A DNA stretch of 64,000 bases from CAWATG01 sp963785035 (GTDB lineage Bacteria; Actinomycetota; Acidimicrobiia; IMCC26256; CAWATG01): positions 248,001 through 312,000 of the forward strand of contig CAWATG010000005.1 of the NCBI GenBank assembly GCA_963785035.1, read 5' to 3'. Below are positions 1 through 8,516 of this stretch, piece by piece (the stretch's first letter is position 1; every line of letters starts with the position of its first letter). The notes under the pieces are model-generated. The model saw only the letters and a list, made by a program, of their open reading frames with translations. It was not told the origin of the DNA and did no database searches. Position numbers and translations under genes: made by a program.

Positions 1-1
1 C

Positions 2-205
2 TTCGCCTTCGGAACAGCAACCTTTCGAGGATCCATGGGCGCCACCAAACTCAACAAACCCATCGTCGGCATGGTCCGCAACGGCACCGGCTACCTCATG
101 GTCGCCGCAGACGGCGGCATCTTCAACTTCTCCGACCGGCCATTCCACGGCTCACTAGGAAACAACCCGCCATCACAACCCATCGTCGGCGTCGCCACAA
201 ACTGA
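2..205 (+). CDS. C-terminal end of a propeller-repeat surface protein (partial)
   Basis: The reading frame is open at the left edge and ends in TGA at 203-205. It holds the last part of one and all of a second ~42-residue repeat (GYLMVAADGGIFNFSDRPFH, then QPIVGV). The same repeat forms the C-terminal module of four secreted proteins at 12-20 kb, so this is probably another cell-surface protein of that set. The enzymatic or binding part lies outside the window and cannot be named. It is on the plus strand, unlike the other four. A gene-free gap of ~200 bases follows. Confidence 0.75.
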   Translation, partial: FAFGTATFRGSMGATKLNKPIVGMVRNGTGYLMVAADGGIFNFSDRPFHGSLGNNPPSQPIVGVATN

Positions 206-408
206 AACCACAACACCACCAAACACGAGATGTCGCGCCCACCACTTGAGATCAACCACCGATTCCGTATCGGCCAGACCATTGCGCAGGCGCTCATCGC
301 CCTCAAGGCCTACGGCCTCGGCGTGGCCGGTTGGGCGTTCGGATGCGCGGTCTACCTCGTCGTCACCCTCGTGCTCAATGTCCATGTGACGCTCGAGGGC
401 ACCGCGAT

Positions 409-2373
409 CTAGCGCAGGATCTGATAGATGCGCGAACCAAGCACGTCGACAAAGAGGCGATATCGCGTTGGCATTTGCTGCACGAGCCGGTCCAATGTCC
501 CACCCGTCGCCGCCAGGAGATAGTCGCCGCGCGAGCTTTCCAGCGGCATCTCCAAGGTCGAGACGTCATCGACATCCGGCAACATCACGAGATGGTTTTG
601 GTATCGCCGCCCAAGGAGCGGATATACCCATGCATTCGGGACATCACGCAAACGCGTAACGATCGTGTCGCCGTCGCGGAGGTTGTCGACCCACGCGAAT
701 TGTCCGTCGAGCACCCTTCCGATCGTTCGTTCTTCTGCCGGTATCGCCTGGGTGCTCCGGAATTCGGCCCAATCGATGGTCGGTCCGCTCGTATGCCTGC
801 GCGCCGAGGCACCGGTGACGGCCAGCACCAGGCCCAAAGCTGCGAACTGCAGGACGATCGCAAGTTTCCGCCACGAAGTCCGTGCGACGCGTTCGATCAT
901 GAATACCAAGGCAAGCGCCCCTACACCTGCGAGCACGACAGTGAAACGTGACCACCAACGCAGCGGCTGCAGCACGAAGATGAGGCTGAACGGCACAACG
1001 ACAGCGCAGAACAAGTCGCGCCGGCGCTTCAGCGCGTAACCCATGAACAGCGCCAAGGCCGGAAGGCCGCCGTATAACCACGCGAGTCCCAGACCGCCCA
1101 GGCGCGAGTCGAAGGTGTATTGCTTTGGTGCGCTCGTCCAGGACGCCCACACCTGCTCGGGCCACGGCCGTCCAACGATCGAAGGCGGAGCCATCCCGGC
1201 CAACACCGTTTGCTCCGGCGGACCGATGCCGGAGAACACGTCCCGACCGAGCACGCTCACCGTGAACGGATGAAGTGGGTTGCCATACTCCACCCAAGTA
1301 CGCGCGTACCAGAACCCGCCGAACACGGGAAGCGGCGCGGCGAACAGCACCATTGCTGCTACAGCGCTACGCCACGACCGTTCCCGACGAATCGCTGCGA
1401 CCACGACGAGGCCCGCAAGCACTGCAGCAAGCACCCCGACATAGGCAATACCGACCGATTTTGTCCCTACTGCCATTCCCGCGGCCAGACCTCCCAGCAC
1501 CAGGTCGATGCGCGCAAGTCGCCATGCCTCGACGCGCTCGAGTTCACCGATGCGACCGACCAGACCGAGCTCCTGCAACGCACAGAACCAGAAGGCAAAC
1601 GCGGCGAGAAACAAGCCTGCCAACGCAACATCGGAATAGGCGACGCTCATCTGCATCACGACGATCGGCGTGAGCACGAACATGCACGCTGCAACGACAG
1701 CGAGTGATCGACGGACACCGAGCGCTCTGGCGATGACAGCGACCGCAATCGCGCCCAACAGGGCGAACGGCAATTGCCCCGCATCGGCCAACGTGTCGTT
1801 GCCCATCAATACCGTTGGCCACGTGAACACCAATTCGGCATTCATCGGGTAGACGTTCGTGTAGATCCAATAGGGCGTGAAACCGATCCGCTCGTTCTGC
1901 ACCCAGTGAGCGACCGCGGGCAGGTGATAGGAAAGGCCATCCCACGCGTATGGCGGAAAGACCCACGCGATCGCTGCAGCGGCCGCAGTTTGACCCAGCG
2001 CCATCACCGCCAGGATGACCGCAACCGGGTTCTCCCTCAGGCTTCGGCCGAGGACTCGCCAGTCCCGCAGCTGCCCGGTGCATCGCCGCCAGAGCGTCGA
2101 CCAGACCGACCAGACCTCTCGCCAACCCGAGCGCACAACAACGAGGGCGACAACGGTGAGAGCGGACCCTGTAGTGGTGCCGACCAGCGTCTTGGCGGAC
2201 AAGCTGTCCAAGACCGTGCCCGCGACCAGCACGACCGCCATGACGTACGCGCACGCGACAACGCCGAGCGCGAGCAGTGATCGGAGCACGCCCGGAAGTC
2301 GTAGGCGTGCCACGACGACGGCGCTGACAAACACGACGACCGCCGTGGTCACGATGCACACGATGACGTTCAC
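409..2373 (-). CDS. Polytopic membrane protein, probable GT-C family glycosyltransferase
   Basis: About 654 residues with more than ten hydrophobic segments. Near residues 130-190 it has a WDGLSYHLPAVAHW stretch in an extracytoplasmic loop, followed by NVYPMNAELVF, as in GT-C (ArnT/PMT-like) transferases that use polyprenyl-phosphate sugars. The start is placed at GTG (VNVIVCIV) directly before the first membrane segment; an ATG at 2499 would add a charged tail and overlap the divergent gene at 2454. It is divergent from the DPA operon with ~80 bp between. That suggests, by inference only, that it uses the DPA made by its neighbours. The acceptor is unknown and sequence identity to named arabinosyltransferases was not tested. 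Confidence 0.7.
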   Translation of the reverse strand: MNVIVCIVTTAVVVFVSAVVVARLRLPGVLRSLLALGVVACAYVMAVVLVAGTVLDSLSAKTLVGTTTGSALTVVALVVVRSGWREVWSVWSTLWRRCTGQLRDWRVLGRSLRENPVAVILAVMALGQTAAAAAIAWVFPPYAWDGLSYHLPAVAHWVQNERIGFTPYWIYTNVYPMNAELVFTWPTVLMGNDTLADAGQLPFALLGAIAVAVIARALGVRRSLAVVAACMFVLTPIVVMQMSVAYSDVALAGLFLAAFAFWFCALQELGLVGRIGELERVEAWRLARIDLVLGGLAAGMAVGTKSVGIAYVGVLAAVLAGLVVVAAIRRERSWRSAVAAMVLFAAPLPVFGGFWYARTWVEYGNPLHPFTVSVLGRDVFSGIGPPEQTVLAGMAPPSIVGRPWPEQVWASWTSAPKQYTFDSRLGGLGLAWLYGGLPALALFMGYALKRRRDLFCAVVVPFSLIFVLQPLRWWSRFTVVLAGVGALALVFMIERVARTSWRKLAIVLQFAALGLVLAVTGASARRHTSGPTIDWAEFRSTQAIPAEERTIGRVLDGQFAWVDNLRDGDTIVTRLRDVPNAWVYPLLGRRYQNHLVMLPDVDDVSTLEMPLESSRGDYLLAATGGTLDRLVQQMPTRYRLFVDVLGSRIYQILR

Positions 2374-2453
2374 GACAGGCCAACCTTCACGAGAAGGCGA
2401 CGTTACTTCCGGCGCCTTTTCAGACAGGGCAACCGGTACGCTGGTCTCTCCCC

Positions 2454-3410
2454 ATGCACACCGGCCCCGACTCCTTTCCCTCGCGCCCTCATGACGCACC
2501 GCCTCCCGTCGCCGGCACGAGCGGTGGCGGTGGCACGGCTCTGGCGCTGCTTCGGACCGCTCGGCCGCGTCAGTGGGCGAAGAACGTCCTGGTACTGAGC
2601 GCGCCCGCGGCTGCCGGAAAGCTCTTCGACTCTGGCGTCCTCGGACCGACGTGTGTTGCCTTTATCGCCTTCTGTTTCGCCGCGAGCGGGACGTACATGC
2701 TCAACGATGTCCTCGACCGCGAACGCGACCGTCTCCACCCGACCAAGCGAGAACGGCCGATCGCCAGCGGTTCGGTCCATCCGGTGCTCGCTGGAATTGT
2801 CGGCGTTGTGCTGCTCGTCATGGCGATTGCCATGTCGATTCCGGTCAACGACGGGGCCCTCGCCGCCACAGTTGCAGGTTATGTAACCCTCACCCTCACC
2901 TATAGCTTTTGGCTGAAGCATCAACCTGTAGTTGAGCTCACGGCCGTGGCTGCGGGTTTCGTTATCCGTGCGATTGCCGGAGGGTCGGCGACGGGCATCG
3001 AGATCTCCGACTGGTTTCTCATCGTCGCATCATTCGGCGCGCTGTTCATCGTGACCGGAAAGCGTCATGCCGAATTGCTCGATCTCGCGCACGACGCCGC
3101 TGCGCACCGCGTGGTTCTCGCGGCGTATACGCCGAGTTTCTTGACGTACGTACGTTCCGTGACGTCAGCCGCGTGCATCACTGCGTATTGCCTCTGGGCG
3201 CTCGAGAAGGCAGGTGCGGTCACCAACGGCACCGACTACTGGTTCACGCTCTCGATCGTGCCGTTCGTGCTGGCGATCCTGCAGTATGCGCTGGTCATCG
3301 AACAGGGAAAGGGCGGGGCGCCCGAAGAGGTCATTCTCGGCGATCGACGACTCCAGGTGCTGGGCGTCGTCTGGGCGGCCGTGTTCGGTATCGGTCTGGC
3401 CGTCTCCTAG
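2454..3410 (+). CDS. ubiA: Decaprenyl-phosphate phosphoribosyltransferase (UbiA family)
   Basis: 318 residues with about nine membrane segments. It carries the UbiA aspartate motif NDVLDRERDRLHPTKRERP at residues 84-102 (NDxxDxxxD). Family members with this neighbourhood transfer phosphoribose from PRPP to decaprenyl phosphate, the first committed step towards DPA, the arabinose donor for arabinan in actinobacterial walls. It is followed after 3 bases by DprE1 and then DprE2, the next oxidation and reduction steps, which makes the assignment firm. The first ~30 residues are low-complexity and hydrophilic, so a later start is possible. A TACGCT hexamer just upstream of the ATG could be a -10 element of a short-leader transcript. 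Confidence 0.9.
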   Translation: MHTGPDSFPSRPHDAPPPVAGTSGGGGTALALLRTARPRQWAKNVLVLSAPAAAGKLFDSGVLGPTCVAFIAFCFAASGTYMLNDVLDRERDRLHPTKRERPIASGSVHPVLAGIVGVVLLVMAIAMSIPVNDGALAATVAGYVTLTLTYSFWLKHQPVVELTAVAAGFVIRAIAGGSATGIEISDWFLIVASFGALFIVTGKRHAELLDLAHDAAAHRVVLAAYTPSFLTYVRSVTSAACITAYCLWALEKAGAVTNGTDYWFTLSIVPFVLAILQYALVIEQGKGGAPEEVILGDRRLQVLGVVWAAVFGIGLAVS

Positions 3411-3413
3411 CCA

Positions 3414-4772
3414 ATGACCCCACCACGTCGTCTCCTCACAGGCTGGTCCCGAACGGCGCCGACAGCCGCATGCGTCGTCTCACCCACCTCGTCCGAAACG
3501 ATCCTCCCCGTCGTCGCCGACGAGGCAACACCTCGCGGAGCGATCGCCCGCGGCCTCGGACGGAGCTACGGAGACGCCGCTCAGAACGCCGGCGGAACTG
3601 TCGTTGACACCACAGCTTGCGCGCGGATCGACGAGAGCAAACTCGCCGACGGCATCCTGCGCCTCGAGGCAGGCGTCAGCCTGGACACCTTGATGCGCCG
3701 ATACATCCCACGAGGTTGGTTCGTTCCCGTGACACCTGGAACGCGCCACGTCTCGATCGGCGGCGCGATTGCCGCCGACATTCACGGCAAGAACCATCAC
3801 GTCGACGGCAGCTTCTCCGACCACGTCATCGAAATGACCGTGCATACGCCGACGGGCACCCATTCGATCATCCCAACGTCCGACCCGGAGCTGTTCCGAG
3901 CAACAGCCGGTGGCCTCGGACTCACCGGTGTCGTCGGTGATGCGACAATTCAGATGGTACCGATCGCAACATCGCAAATGCTGGTGGATACCGAGCGTGC
4001 AGACAACCTCGACGACGTCATGGCGAGAATGGTCGAGGGCGACAATCGCTATCGGTACTCCGTTGCATGGATCGACTGCCTCGCACGCGGCGCAACGTTG
4101 GGCCGATCGGTGTTGACCCGCGCCGACCACGCCCCTCTCGCTGCGCTGACCAACGCGTGGATGTCGGATCCGTTGGCATTCGACCCGAAGACCCGCGTGC
4201 GTGCACCGAGCGCCGTCCCCACCGGTCTGCTCAATCGATTCTCCATCAAGGCATTCAATGAGCTGTGGTTCCGCAAGGCTCCCCGGTCGCAGCGGGACCA
4301 CCTCGAGAGCATCACATCGTTCTTCCACCCGCTCGACATGATCGACGGCTGGAATCGCCTCTATGGATCACGAGGTTTTCTCCAGTACCAATACGCGGTA
4401 CCGGACTCGGAAGCTGAAACCGTGCGGCTGACGCTCGAACGCCTGGCGGCTGCACAGTGCGCGTCGTTCCTCGCTGTGCTGAAGCGTTTCGGCCCCGGGA
4501 ATCACAACTACCTCTCCTTCCCCACGCCTGGCTGGACATTGGCGCTCGACATTCCCGCATCTATCGACGGGCTCGGCGCCTTGCTCGACGATCTCGACGA
4601 ACTGATCGCCGGCGCAGGTGGGCGTGTTTACCTCGCCAAGGACTCACGCCTGCGCCCAGAACTCCTGGAAGCGATGTATCCGCAACTCGACCAGTTCCGA
4701 TCTGTGTGCAACCGCGTTGATCCGCAGCGCCGCATGCGTTCGGACCTCGACCGCCGCCTCGGTATTCGGTAG
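3414..4772 (+). CDS. dprE1: Decaprenylphospho-beta-D-ribofuranose 2-oxidase DprE1
   Basis: 452 residues, near the family's usual ~460. It is an FAD-binding oxidoreductase of the VAO fold, with GLGRSYGDAAQNAGG (residues 48-61) and the FAD-site stretch GGAIAADIHGKNHH (116-129). The catalytic lysine region is YLAKDSR (Lys409). It oxidises the 2'-OH of decaprenylphosphoryl ribose, and the product is reduced by DprE2 downstream. At the position matching the cysteine that benzothiazinones attack in Mycobacterium tuberculosis DprE1 (Cys387), this protein reads GWTLALD, with Ala377 in place of Cys. That alignment is from memory of the M. tuberculosis sequence. The gene starts 3 bases after ubiA, and 64 bases separate it from dprE2. 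Confidence 0.93.
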   Translation: MTPPRRLLTGWSRTAPTAACVVSPTSSETILPVVADEATPRGAIARGLGRSYGDAAQNAGGTVVDTTACARIDESKLADGILRLEAGVSLDTLMRRYIPRGWFVPVTPGTRHVSIGGAIAADIHGKNHHVDGSFSDHVIEMTVHTPTGTHSIIPTSDPELFRATAGGLGLTGVVGDATIQMVPIATSQMLVDTERADNLDDVMARMVEGDNRYRYSVAWIDCLARGATLGRSVLTRADHAPLAALTNAWMSDPLAFDPKTRVRAPSAVPTGLLNRFSIKAFNELWFRKAPRSQRDHLESITSFFHPLDMIDGWNRLYGSRGFLQYQYAVPDSEAETVRLTLERLAAAQCASFLAVLKRFGPGNHNYLSFPTPGWTLALDIPASIDGLGALLDDLDELIAGAGGRVYLAKDSRLRPELLEAMYPQLDQFRSVCNRVDPQRRMRSDLDRRLGIR

Positions 4773-4836
4773 GGATCCACAATTTGAGCTGTCGAAACCA
4801 GCCGGCCCGATGCCACCGATTGAAAGGGAACGCACC

Positions 4837-5604
4837 ATGAAGGACGCTCTCGGCGCCGTGCAATCCATCCTTGTCCTCGGAGGAACCTCCGACATTGCCC
4901 GGGCCACGTGTCGCGCGCTGGTCGCGGATCGCACCAAGACGGTGGTTCTTGCCGGCAGGTCTCTCGCCACACTCGATCCGGTGGCCGACGAGTTGCGCGC
5001 TGCGGGAGCCGAGCGGGTCGAAACCATCACCTTCGACGCTCACGCGACGGACACACACGAAAAGACCGTTGCCGACGCGTTCGCGTGCGCGGGCGACGGC
5101 GACATCGACGTCGTTCTCGTCGCCTTTGGTCTCCTCGGCAAGCAGGAGACCGCCGAGCGTGATGTCACAGCAGCCCTTGATCTCATCGATACGAACTACC
5201 GCGGCGTGGTCTCGGTCACCATGCCGATCGTGGAGCGGCTCCGCGCGCAAGGCCACGGCACGCTCGTGCTCTTGTCATCAGTCGCAGGCGAACGCGTCAG
5301 GCGCTCCTTGTTCGTCTATGGCTCCACCAAAGCGGCGATCGACTCGTACTACCAGGGCCTCGCCGACAGCCTGGCCGGTACAGGTGTGCACGTGATGATC
5401 GTCCGTCCCGGTTTCGTCCACACGAAGATGACCGAAGGACTCAAACCTGCGCCGCTTTCCACGACTGCCGACGCGGTCGCAGCTTCGATCGTGACCGGAC
5501 TGCGACGCAACAGTGCCATCGTGTGGTCACCGGCACCCTTGCGCCTGGTGATGTCGATTCTGCGCCACCTGCCGCGATCGATCTTCCGCAGGCTTCCCGG
5601 GTGA
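4837..5604 (+). CDS. dprE2: Decaprenylphospho-beta-D-erythro-pentofuranosid-2-ulose 2-reductase DprE2
   Basis: 255 residues, a short-chain dehydrogenase. It has an N-terminal nucleotide-binding motif LGGTSDIA (residues ~12-19), the catalytic serine region LLSSVAGE, and the YGSTKAA active-site Tyr/Lys. It reduces the keto intermediate made by DprE1 to DPA. The ATG at 4837 is preceded at good distance by the purine-rich GAAAGGGA and matches the family N-terminus. The frame stays open upstream into dprE1 but that part is not conserved-looking. The stop overlaps the GTG start of the next gene (GTGA), so the two are translationally coupled. Confidence 0.92.
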   Translation: MKDALGAVQSILVLGGTSDIARATCRALVADRTKTVVLAGRSLATLDPVADELRAAGAERVETITFDAHATDTHEKTVADAFACAGDGDIDVVLVAFGLLGKQETAERDVTAALDLIDTNYRGVVSVTMPIVERLRAQGHGTLVLLSSVAGERVRRSLFVYGSTKAAIDSYYQGLADSLAGTGVHVMIVRPGFVHTKMTEGLKPAPLSTTADAVAASIVTGLRRNSAIVWSPAPLRLVMSILRHLPRSIFRRLPG

Positions 5605-6305
5605 CCGAACCCGAAGACGGCCGCGGCCCGAGCGGCACCGGCGCCGCTCGTGACATCGTTGCGGTCTTCGACTTCGATGGCACCCTGACGCAGCGCGACA
5701 CCTTGATTCCCTTTGTCGCCGGCGTGGTGGGCGCGCCGCGAGTTGCGACGACCGTTGCACGCCAGAGTCGTCAGCTCCTCGCCATGGCGGCCGGTCGCGC
5801 AGATCGTGGCACGGTCAAGGCCGCGTTCTTGGCGGCGACCATCGGTGGGCTCAGCATCGCCGAGTTGCAGACGCATGCAGTCAGATTCGCCGACGAGGTC
5901 GTCGCGCGAAGGATCCGCCCGGAGATGGCTGCCCGTGTCGAATGGCACCGCGCGCAGGGACATCGCCTGATCGTGATTTCCGCCTCACCCACGCTCTATG
6001 TGCGCCCTGCGGCAGAACAACTCGGCATTGCCGAGACACTTGCCACCGAATTGGAGATCGACGACGACCAGCGCGTCACCGGACGCCTCATCGGCGACAA
6101 CGTCCGCGGCGCCGAGAAGGTTCGCCGCCTCCGCACACTCCTCGGCGATACGACACCGACGCTGTGGGCTTATGGCGATAGCACCGGGGATCGCGAACTC
6201 CTCGCGGCGGCGCGAACCACGCGCATTTCGTCGGTCGGCGCGGCGTCAGCGGGGGCTTTCGCCGAGTCCCGCTTTCCGACGCGTAAGGCCCTCAGCCTCG
6301 AATAG
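5601..6305 (+). CDS. HAD-IB family phosphatase, SerB-like, in the DPA operon
   Basis: 234 residues. HAD motif I is VFDFDGTLT near residues 19-27 (nucleophile Asp and general acid Asp), motif II is VISASP around 129, and motif III/IV is WAYGDSTGDRELL near 199. The GTG start at 5601 overlaps the dprE2 stop, so co-translation is likely. In mycobacteria the dephosphorylation of decaprenylphosphoryl-5-phosphoribose is assigned to a PAP2-type protein. No such gene is here, and this HAD protein is the obvious candidate for that step. HAD-UbiA fusions are known in other bacteria, which fits, but the substrate is inferred. Its last 14 bases overlap the convergent GNAT gene. Confidence 0.8.
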   Translation: MTEPEDGRGPSGTGAARDIVAVFDFDGTLTQRDTLIPFVAGVVGAPRVATTVARQSRQLLAMAAGRADRGTVKAAFLAATIGGLSIAELQTHAVRFADEVVARRIRPEMAARVEWHRAQGHRLIVISASPTLYVRPAAEQLGIAETLATELEIDDDQRVTGRLIGDNVRGAEKVRRLRTLLGDTTPTLWAYGDSTGDRELLAAARTTRISSVGAASAGAFAESRFPTRKALSLE

Positions 6306-6888
6306 CGCCCTCAGCACCACCCGAATCGGCTGCCACCTGCCGGCCAAGACGCCGCGCGATCGCCGGCCAGTCATCACGATGCAACGCCGCGATATACACA
6401 TGCCAATACCGGCCATCGAAAAACTCGCGATCGCGCAAACAGCCCTCGAGCTGAAAGTATCTCCCAAGGCCACTCGAATACTCCGCGAAGTTGAACTCAA
6501 CTGCTTCGACATAGATCTTGCGGAAGGCCCAACACCGAAACAGATACTCAACAAAGATCGCGACCGACTCCAACGCCCAACCGCTCTTCTCGAACTCCGG
6601 CACAATCACCACAGCGAGATACACGATCCCATTGCGATGATCGGCGTTATACGCCGTGACCGTACCGATCGCCATACGATCACTCACCCGCTCCACAACA
6701 AACTGAGCAAGCACGTTCTGCCACAACAAATGCGGAAACTGCTCAGGGCTCGGCGTCGTACCCCGCAAACGCCACCGGACAATCATCCGCGGATCAACAG
6801 CAATCCTGTACAAGAACTCGTGATCCCCCGGCATCAACGGCCGAAGCGACACCCACTTCCCCGACAACCGCGCAAACGTATCGGCCAC
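6292..6888 (-). CDS. GNAT-family N-acyltransferase (module array I)
   Basis: 198 residues, GTG start (GTGGCCGATACG). It resembles RimJ/RimL-type GNAT proteins: an N-terminal WVSLRPLMPGDHEFLYRIAV, a central AIGTVTAYNADHRN and a conserved YLAVVIVPEFEKSGWALES segment in the position of the acyl-CoA/pantetheine site, then FRKIYVEAVEFNFAEYS. It is closely similar along its whole length to the protein at 40424-40996. In array II the partner lies directly after an acyl carrier protein gene; here only a fragment of that ACP remains upstream. The acyl donor is therefore inferred to be an acyl-ACP, as in the MbtK/MbtL pair of mycobactin synthesis. The acceptor is unknown. Confidence 0.8.
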   Translation of the reverse strand: MADTFARLSGKWVSLRPLMPGDHEFLYRIAVDPRMIVRWRLRGTTPSPEQFPHLLWQNVLAQFVVERVSDRMAIGTVTAYNADHRNGIVYLAVVIVPEFEKSGWALESVAIFVEYLFRCWAFRKIYVEAVEFNFAEYSSGLGRYFQLEGCLRDREFFDGRYWHVYIAALHRDDWPAIARRLGRQVAADSGGAEGAIRG

Positions 6889-6894
6889 ACGCGG

Positions 6895-6983
6895 CTCCGT
6901 GACATCCCATACCCGTCAAGATCAACCCGCAACTCGCCACCAACAACACGCACAAACTCAGGGAACAAAAGTGGTCCACTCAA
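6895..6983 (-). pseudogene. Acyl carrier protein remnant (array I, distal copy)
   Basis: From a TTG at 6983 the minus strand reads LLFPEFVRVVGGELRVDLDG, nearly identical to the start of the ACP at 8501-8695 and clearly related to that at 41040-41309. It then runs out of homology into the upstream edge of the GNAT gene. The phosphopantetheine-attachment segment (GLDSIHMLEI in the other copies) and everything after it is gone, so it cannot work as a carrier. The upstream spacing and the GGTAGGTGATGGCTG leader match the 8695 copy, which shows that this is a deletion product rather than chance similarity. Confidence 0.75.
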
Positions 6984-6993
6984 CAGCCATCAC

Positions 6994-8115
6994 CTACCGG
7001 ACACAAGAAATGATCCGCAACCAGGGACGCTCACCACCAACCGCAACAATCGTGGTTGATGTCTCACCGGTTTCTTGCGAGGCAGCCTCTACCACGGTCA
7101 CTCGCTGACCGCGAAACTTCTCTTCTTCCGTAACGCGTGCAGGACCGAAAAGCTTGTCCTTCCATCCGGGCACCATCACTTCACTGAACTGACGGACATA
7201 CGCCTGCAACGCCGCGTCGCGATCGCCGACAGCCCGCCCCACGAGAACCACACCCCCTCCCCCAGCTCCGCCACACGGGCCATCCTTTCCGACCAACGCC
7301 AGAATCCGCGTCCCTTCCTCGACCTTGGACACCTTCCACGCCATACGAGACGCGTATGGATAAAAGCGCTGGCCCGCAACGGGGACCATTACGTGACGAG
7401 GCGGACCCGGCACCCCACGTTCCCAACTCGCCGGAAGGGTCCGCGGCCAATCCGCGGGATCGACTTTCCGATCTGCCGAGTCGACTGTGCTGTCTAATGG
7501 CAGTTCCGAAATGGCGCCCCATCTCCGCTTCTTGTCCCACTGCAAAACGGGCGGCTCGTACCGCCTGAACGACAGCGTCAAGCCATTCGCCATACCTCCT
7601 GGACCCTTACCAGCCAACGGCCCAATACGTCGACCCTGAATCAACACGACCTTCACGAGACCCACGATGAAAGAACGATCTCGAATTACCCCAATCCCTT
7701 CACACCTCAGGTAGCGCTCACTAGCCCACTTAGGAGGACGAGCAGAAACCTGAATCCACGGAAACTGTCGGACATCGTATTCATCTTTGAGATATCGAGG
7801 CGAATACACACACTGCGCGGCCGTCTCATACTTCGCACGGCGCGCCTGCTCTAAGTACCTGTTGATCACCCTCACCGAATTGCCGGTCACCCGCAAATGC
7901 GCAACCCACGAGCCAGTTCGGTCCACACCATTGATCATCTCCGTAGACATAAGAGGGAACACCGCACCAAGGAGCTCCGAACCCTCCGCGACCGAAAAGC
8001 CATTGCCCAACGATACGGCAGGCTTGTCATCACTACCCGGTTGCAACACCCAAACAAAACCCGCGACCAAGACGACAACCACAGCAACAAACAGCACCCA
8101 CACCCGCTTACCCAC
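6994..8115 (-). CDS. Membrane-anchored exported protein of the module (copy A)
   Basis: 373 residues, GTG start. One N-terminal membrane segment (residues ~4-24, VWVLFVAVVVVLVAGFVWVL) precedes a long extracytoplasmic domain, so it is a type II anchored or secreted protein. The family is not one I recognise. Conserved among the four copies here are VSLGxGFxVxEGxEL near residue 35, the xWVAHLxxTGN segment, WxRxxPxSWxRxxPGxP, GQRFY, VGxxVGDRDxxLxxY, FRGxRVT and a C-terminal PWLRxxxCxR. Four cysteines recur, so disulfides are possible. It is most like copy B at 8706. It belongs to the kelch-EEP-anchored-ACP-GNAT order. Confidence 0.75.
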   Translation of the reverse strand: MGKRVWVLFVAVVVVLVAGFVWVLQPGSDDKPAVSLGNGFSVAEGSELLGAVFPLMSTEMINGVDRTGSWVAHLRVTGNSVRVINRYLEQARRAKYETAAQCVYSPRYLKDEYDVRQFPWIQVSARPPKWASERYLRCEGIGVIRDRSFIVGLVKVVLIQGRRIGPLAGKGPGGMANGLTLSFRRYEPPVLQWDKKRRWGAISELPLDSTVDSADRKVDPADWPRTLPASWERGVPGPPRHVMVPVAGQRFYPYASRMAWKVSKVEEGTRILALVGKDGPCGGAGGGGVVLVGRAVGDRDAALQAYVRQFSEVMVPGWKDKLFGPARVTEEEKFRGQRVTVVEAASQETGETSTTIVAVGGERPWLRIISCVR

Positions 8116-8244
8116 AACACTCCCACCCGAACCCTCGACACTACGGAACGTTTACCAAACGTAGCCCGCCGCACGAACCCGAATCTCTAACACCCAGAAC
8201 CAAGATGGCCACCGACCACAAAAATGCCTTTGGGCAGCACCCGC

Positions 8245-8516
8245 CTAGGTATTGATCGGATCGCACAGACTCGCATACGACCAGTACATCAAGTGATCTG
8301 ACGTCCCATCGCCTGCGAACCCTGCGAGCGGGTTGGGCGAAACGTCCCGGGTAGTGCCCTCTTCTTGGAGGAGACACCAATAATGGGGAGCGATGGGGAG
8401 AGGACTGACACGCGGGAGAAGAATGTAATCCAGCTTGCTATTCGTATCATCAAGGTCGGGCAGGATGTCAGCATTGTAGGTATTTCCCGAGTAGCCACCT
8501 TCACGGTACGACGGCT
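8245..8516 (-). pseudogene. C-terminal fragment of the EEP-family secreted protein (copy A)
   Basis: On the minus strand this frame reads REGGYSGNTYNADI, then SKLDYILLP, NPLAGFAGDGTSDHLMYWSY and ASLCDPINT before TAG at 8245-8247. It aligns with the last ~85 residues of the complete EEP protein at 9830-10739. It has no start and no N-terminal two thirds. Its upstream end is fused, out of frame, to the truncated ACP gene at 8501-8695. This is a deletion scar between two tandem module units. The conserved SDH metal/catalytic motif is kept, but with no N-terminal half it cannot form the EEP fold. Confidence 0.75.

Noticed and set aside
331..951. Long plus-strand frames opposite the GT-C gene as separate proteins
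   Set aside because: Codon use and composition (Arg/His-rich) are typical of antisense frames in GC-rich DNA. The minus-strand membrane protein explains the region.
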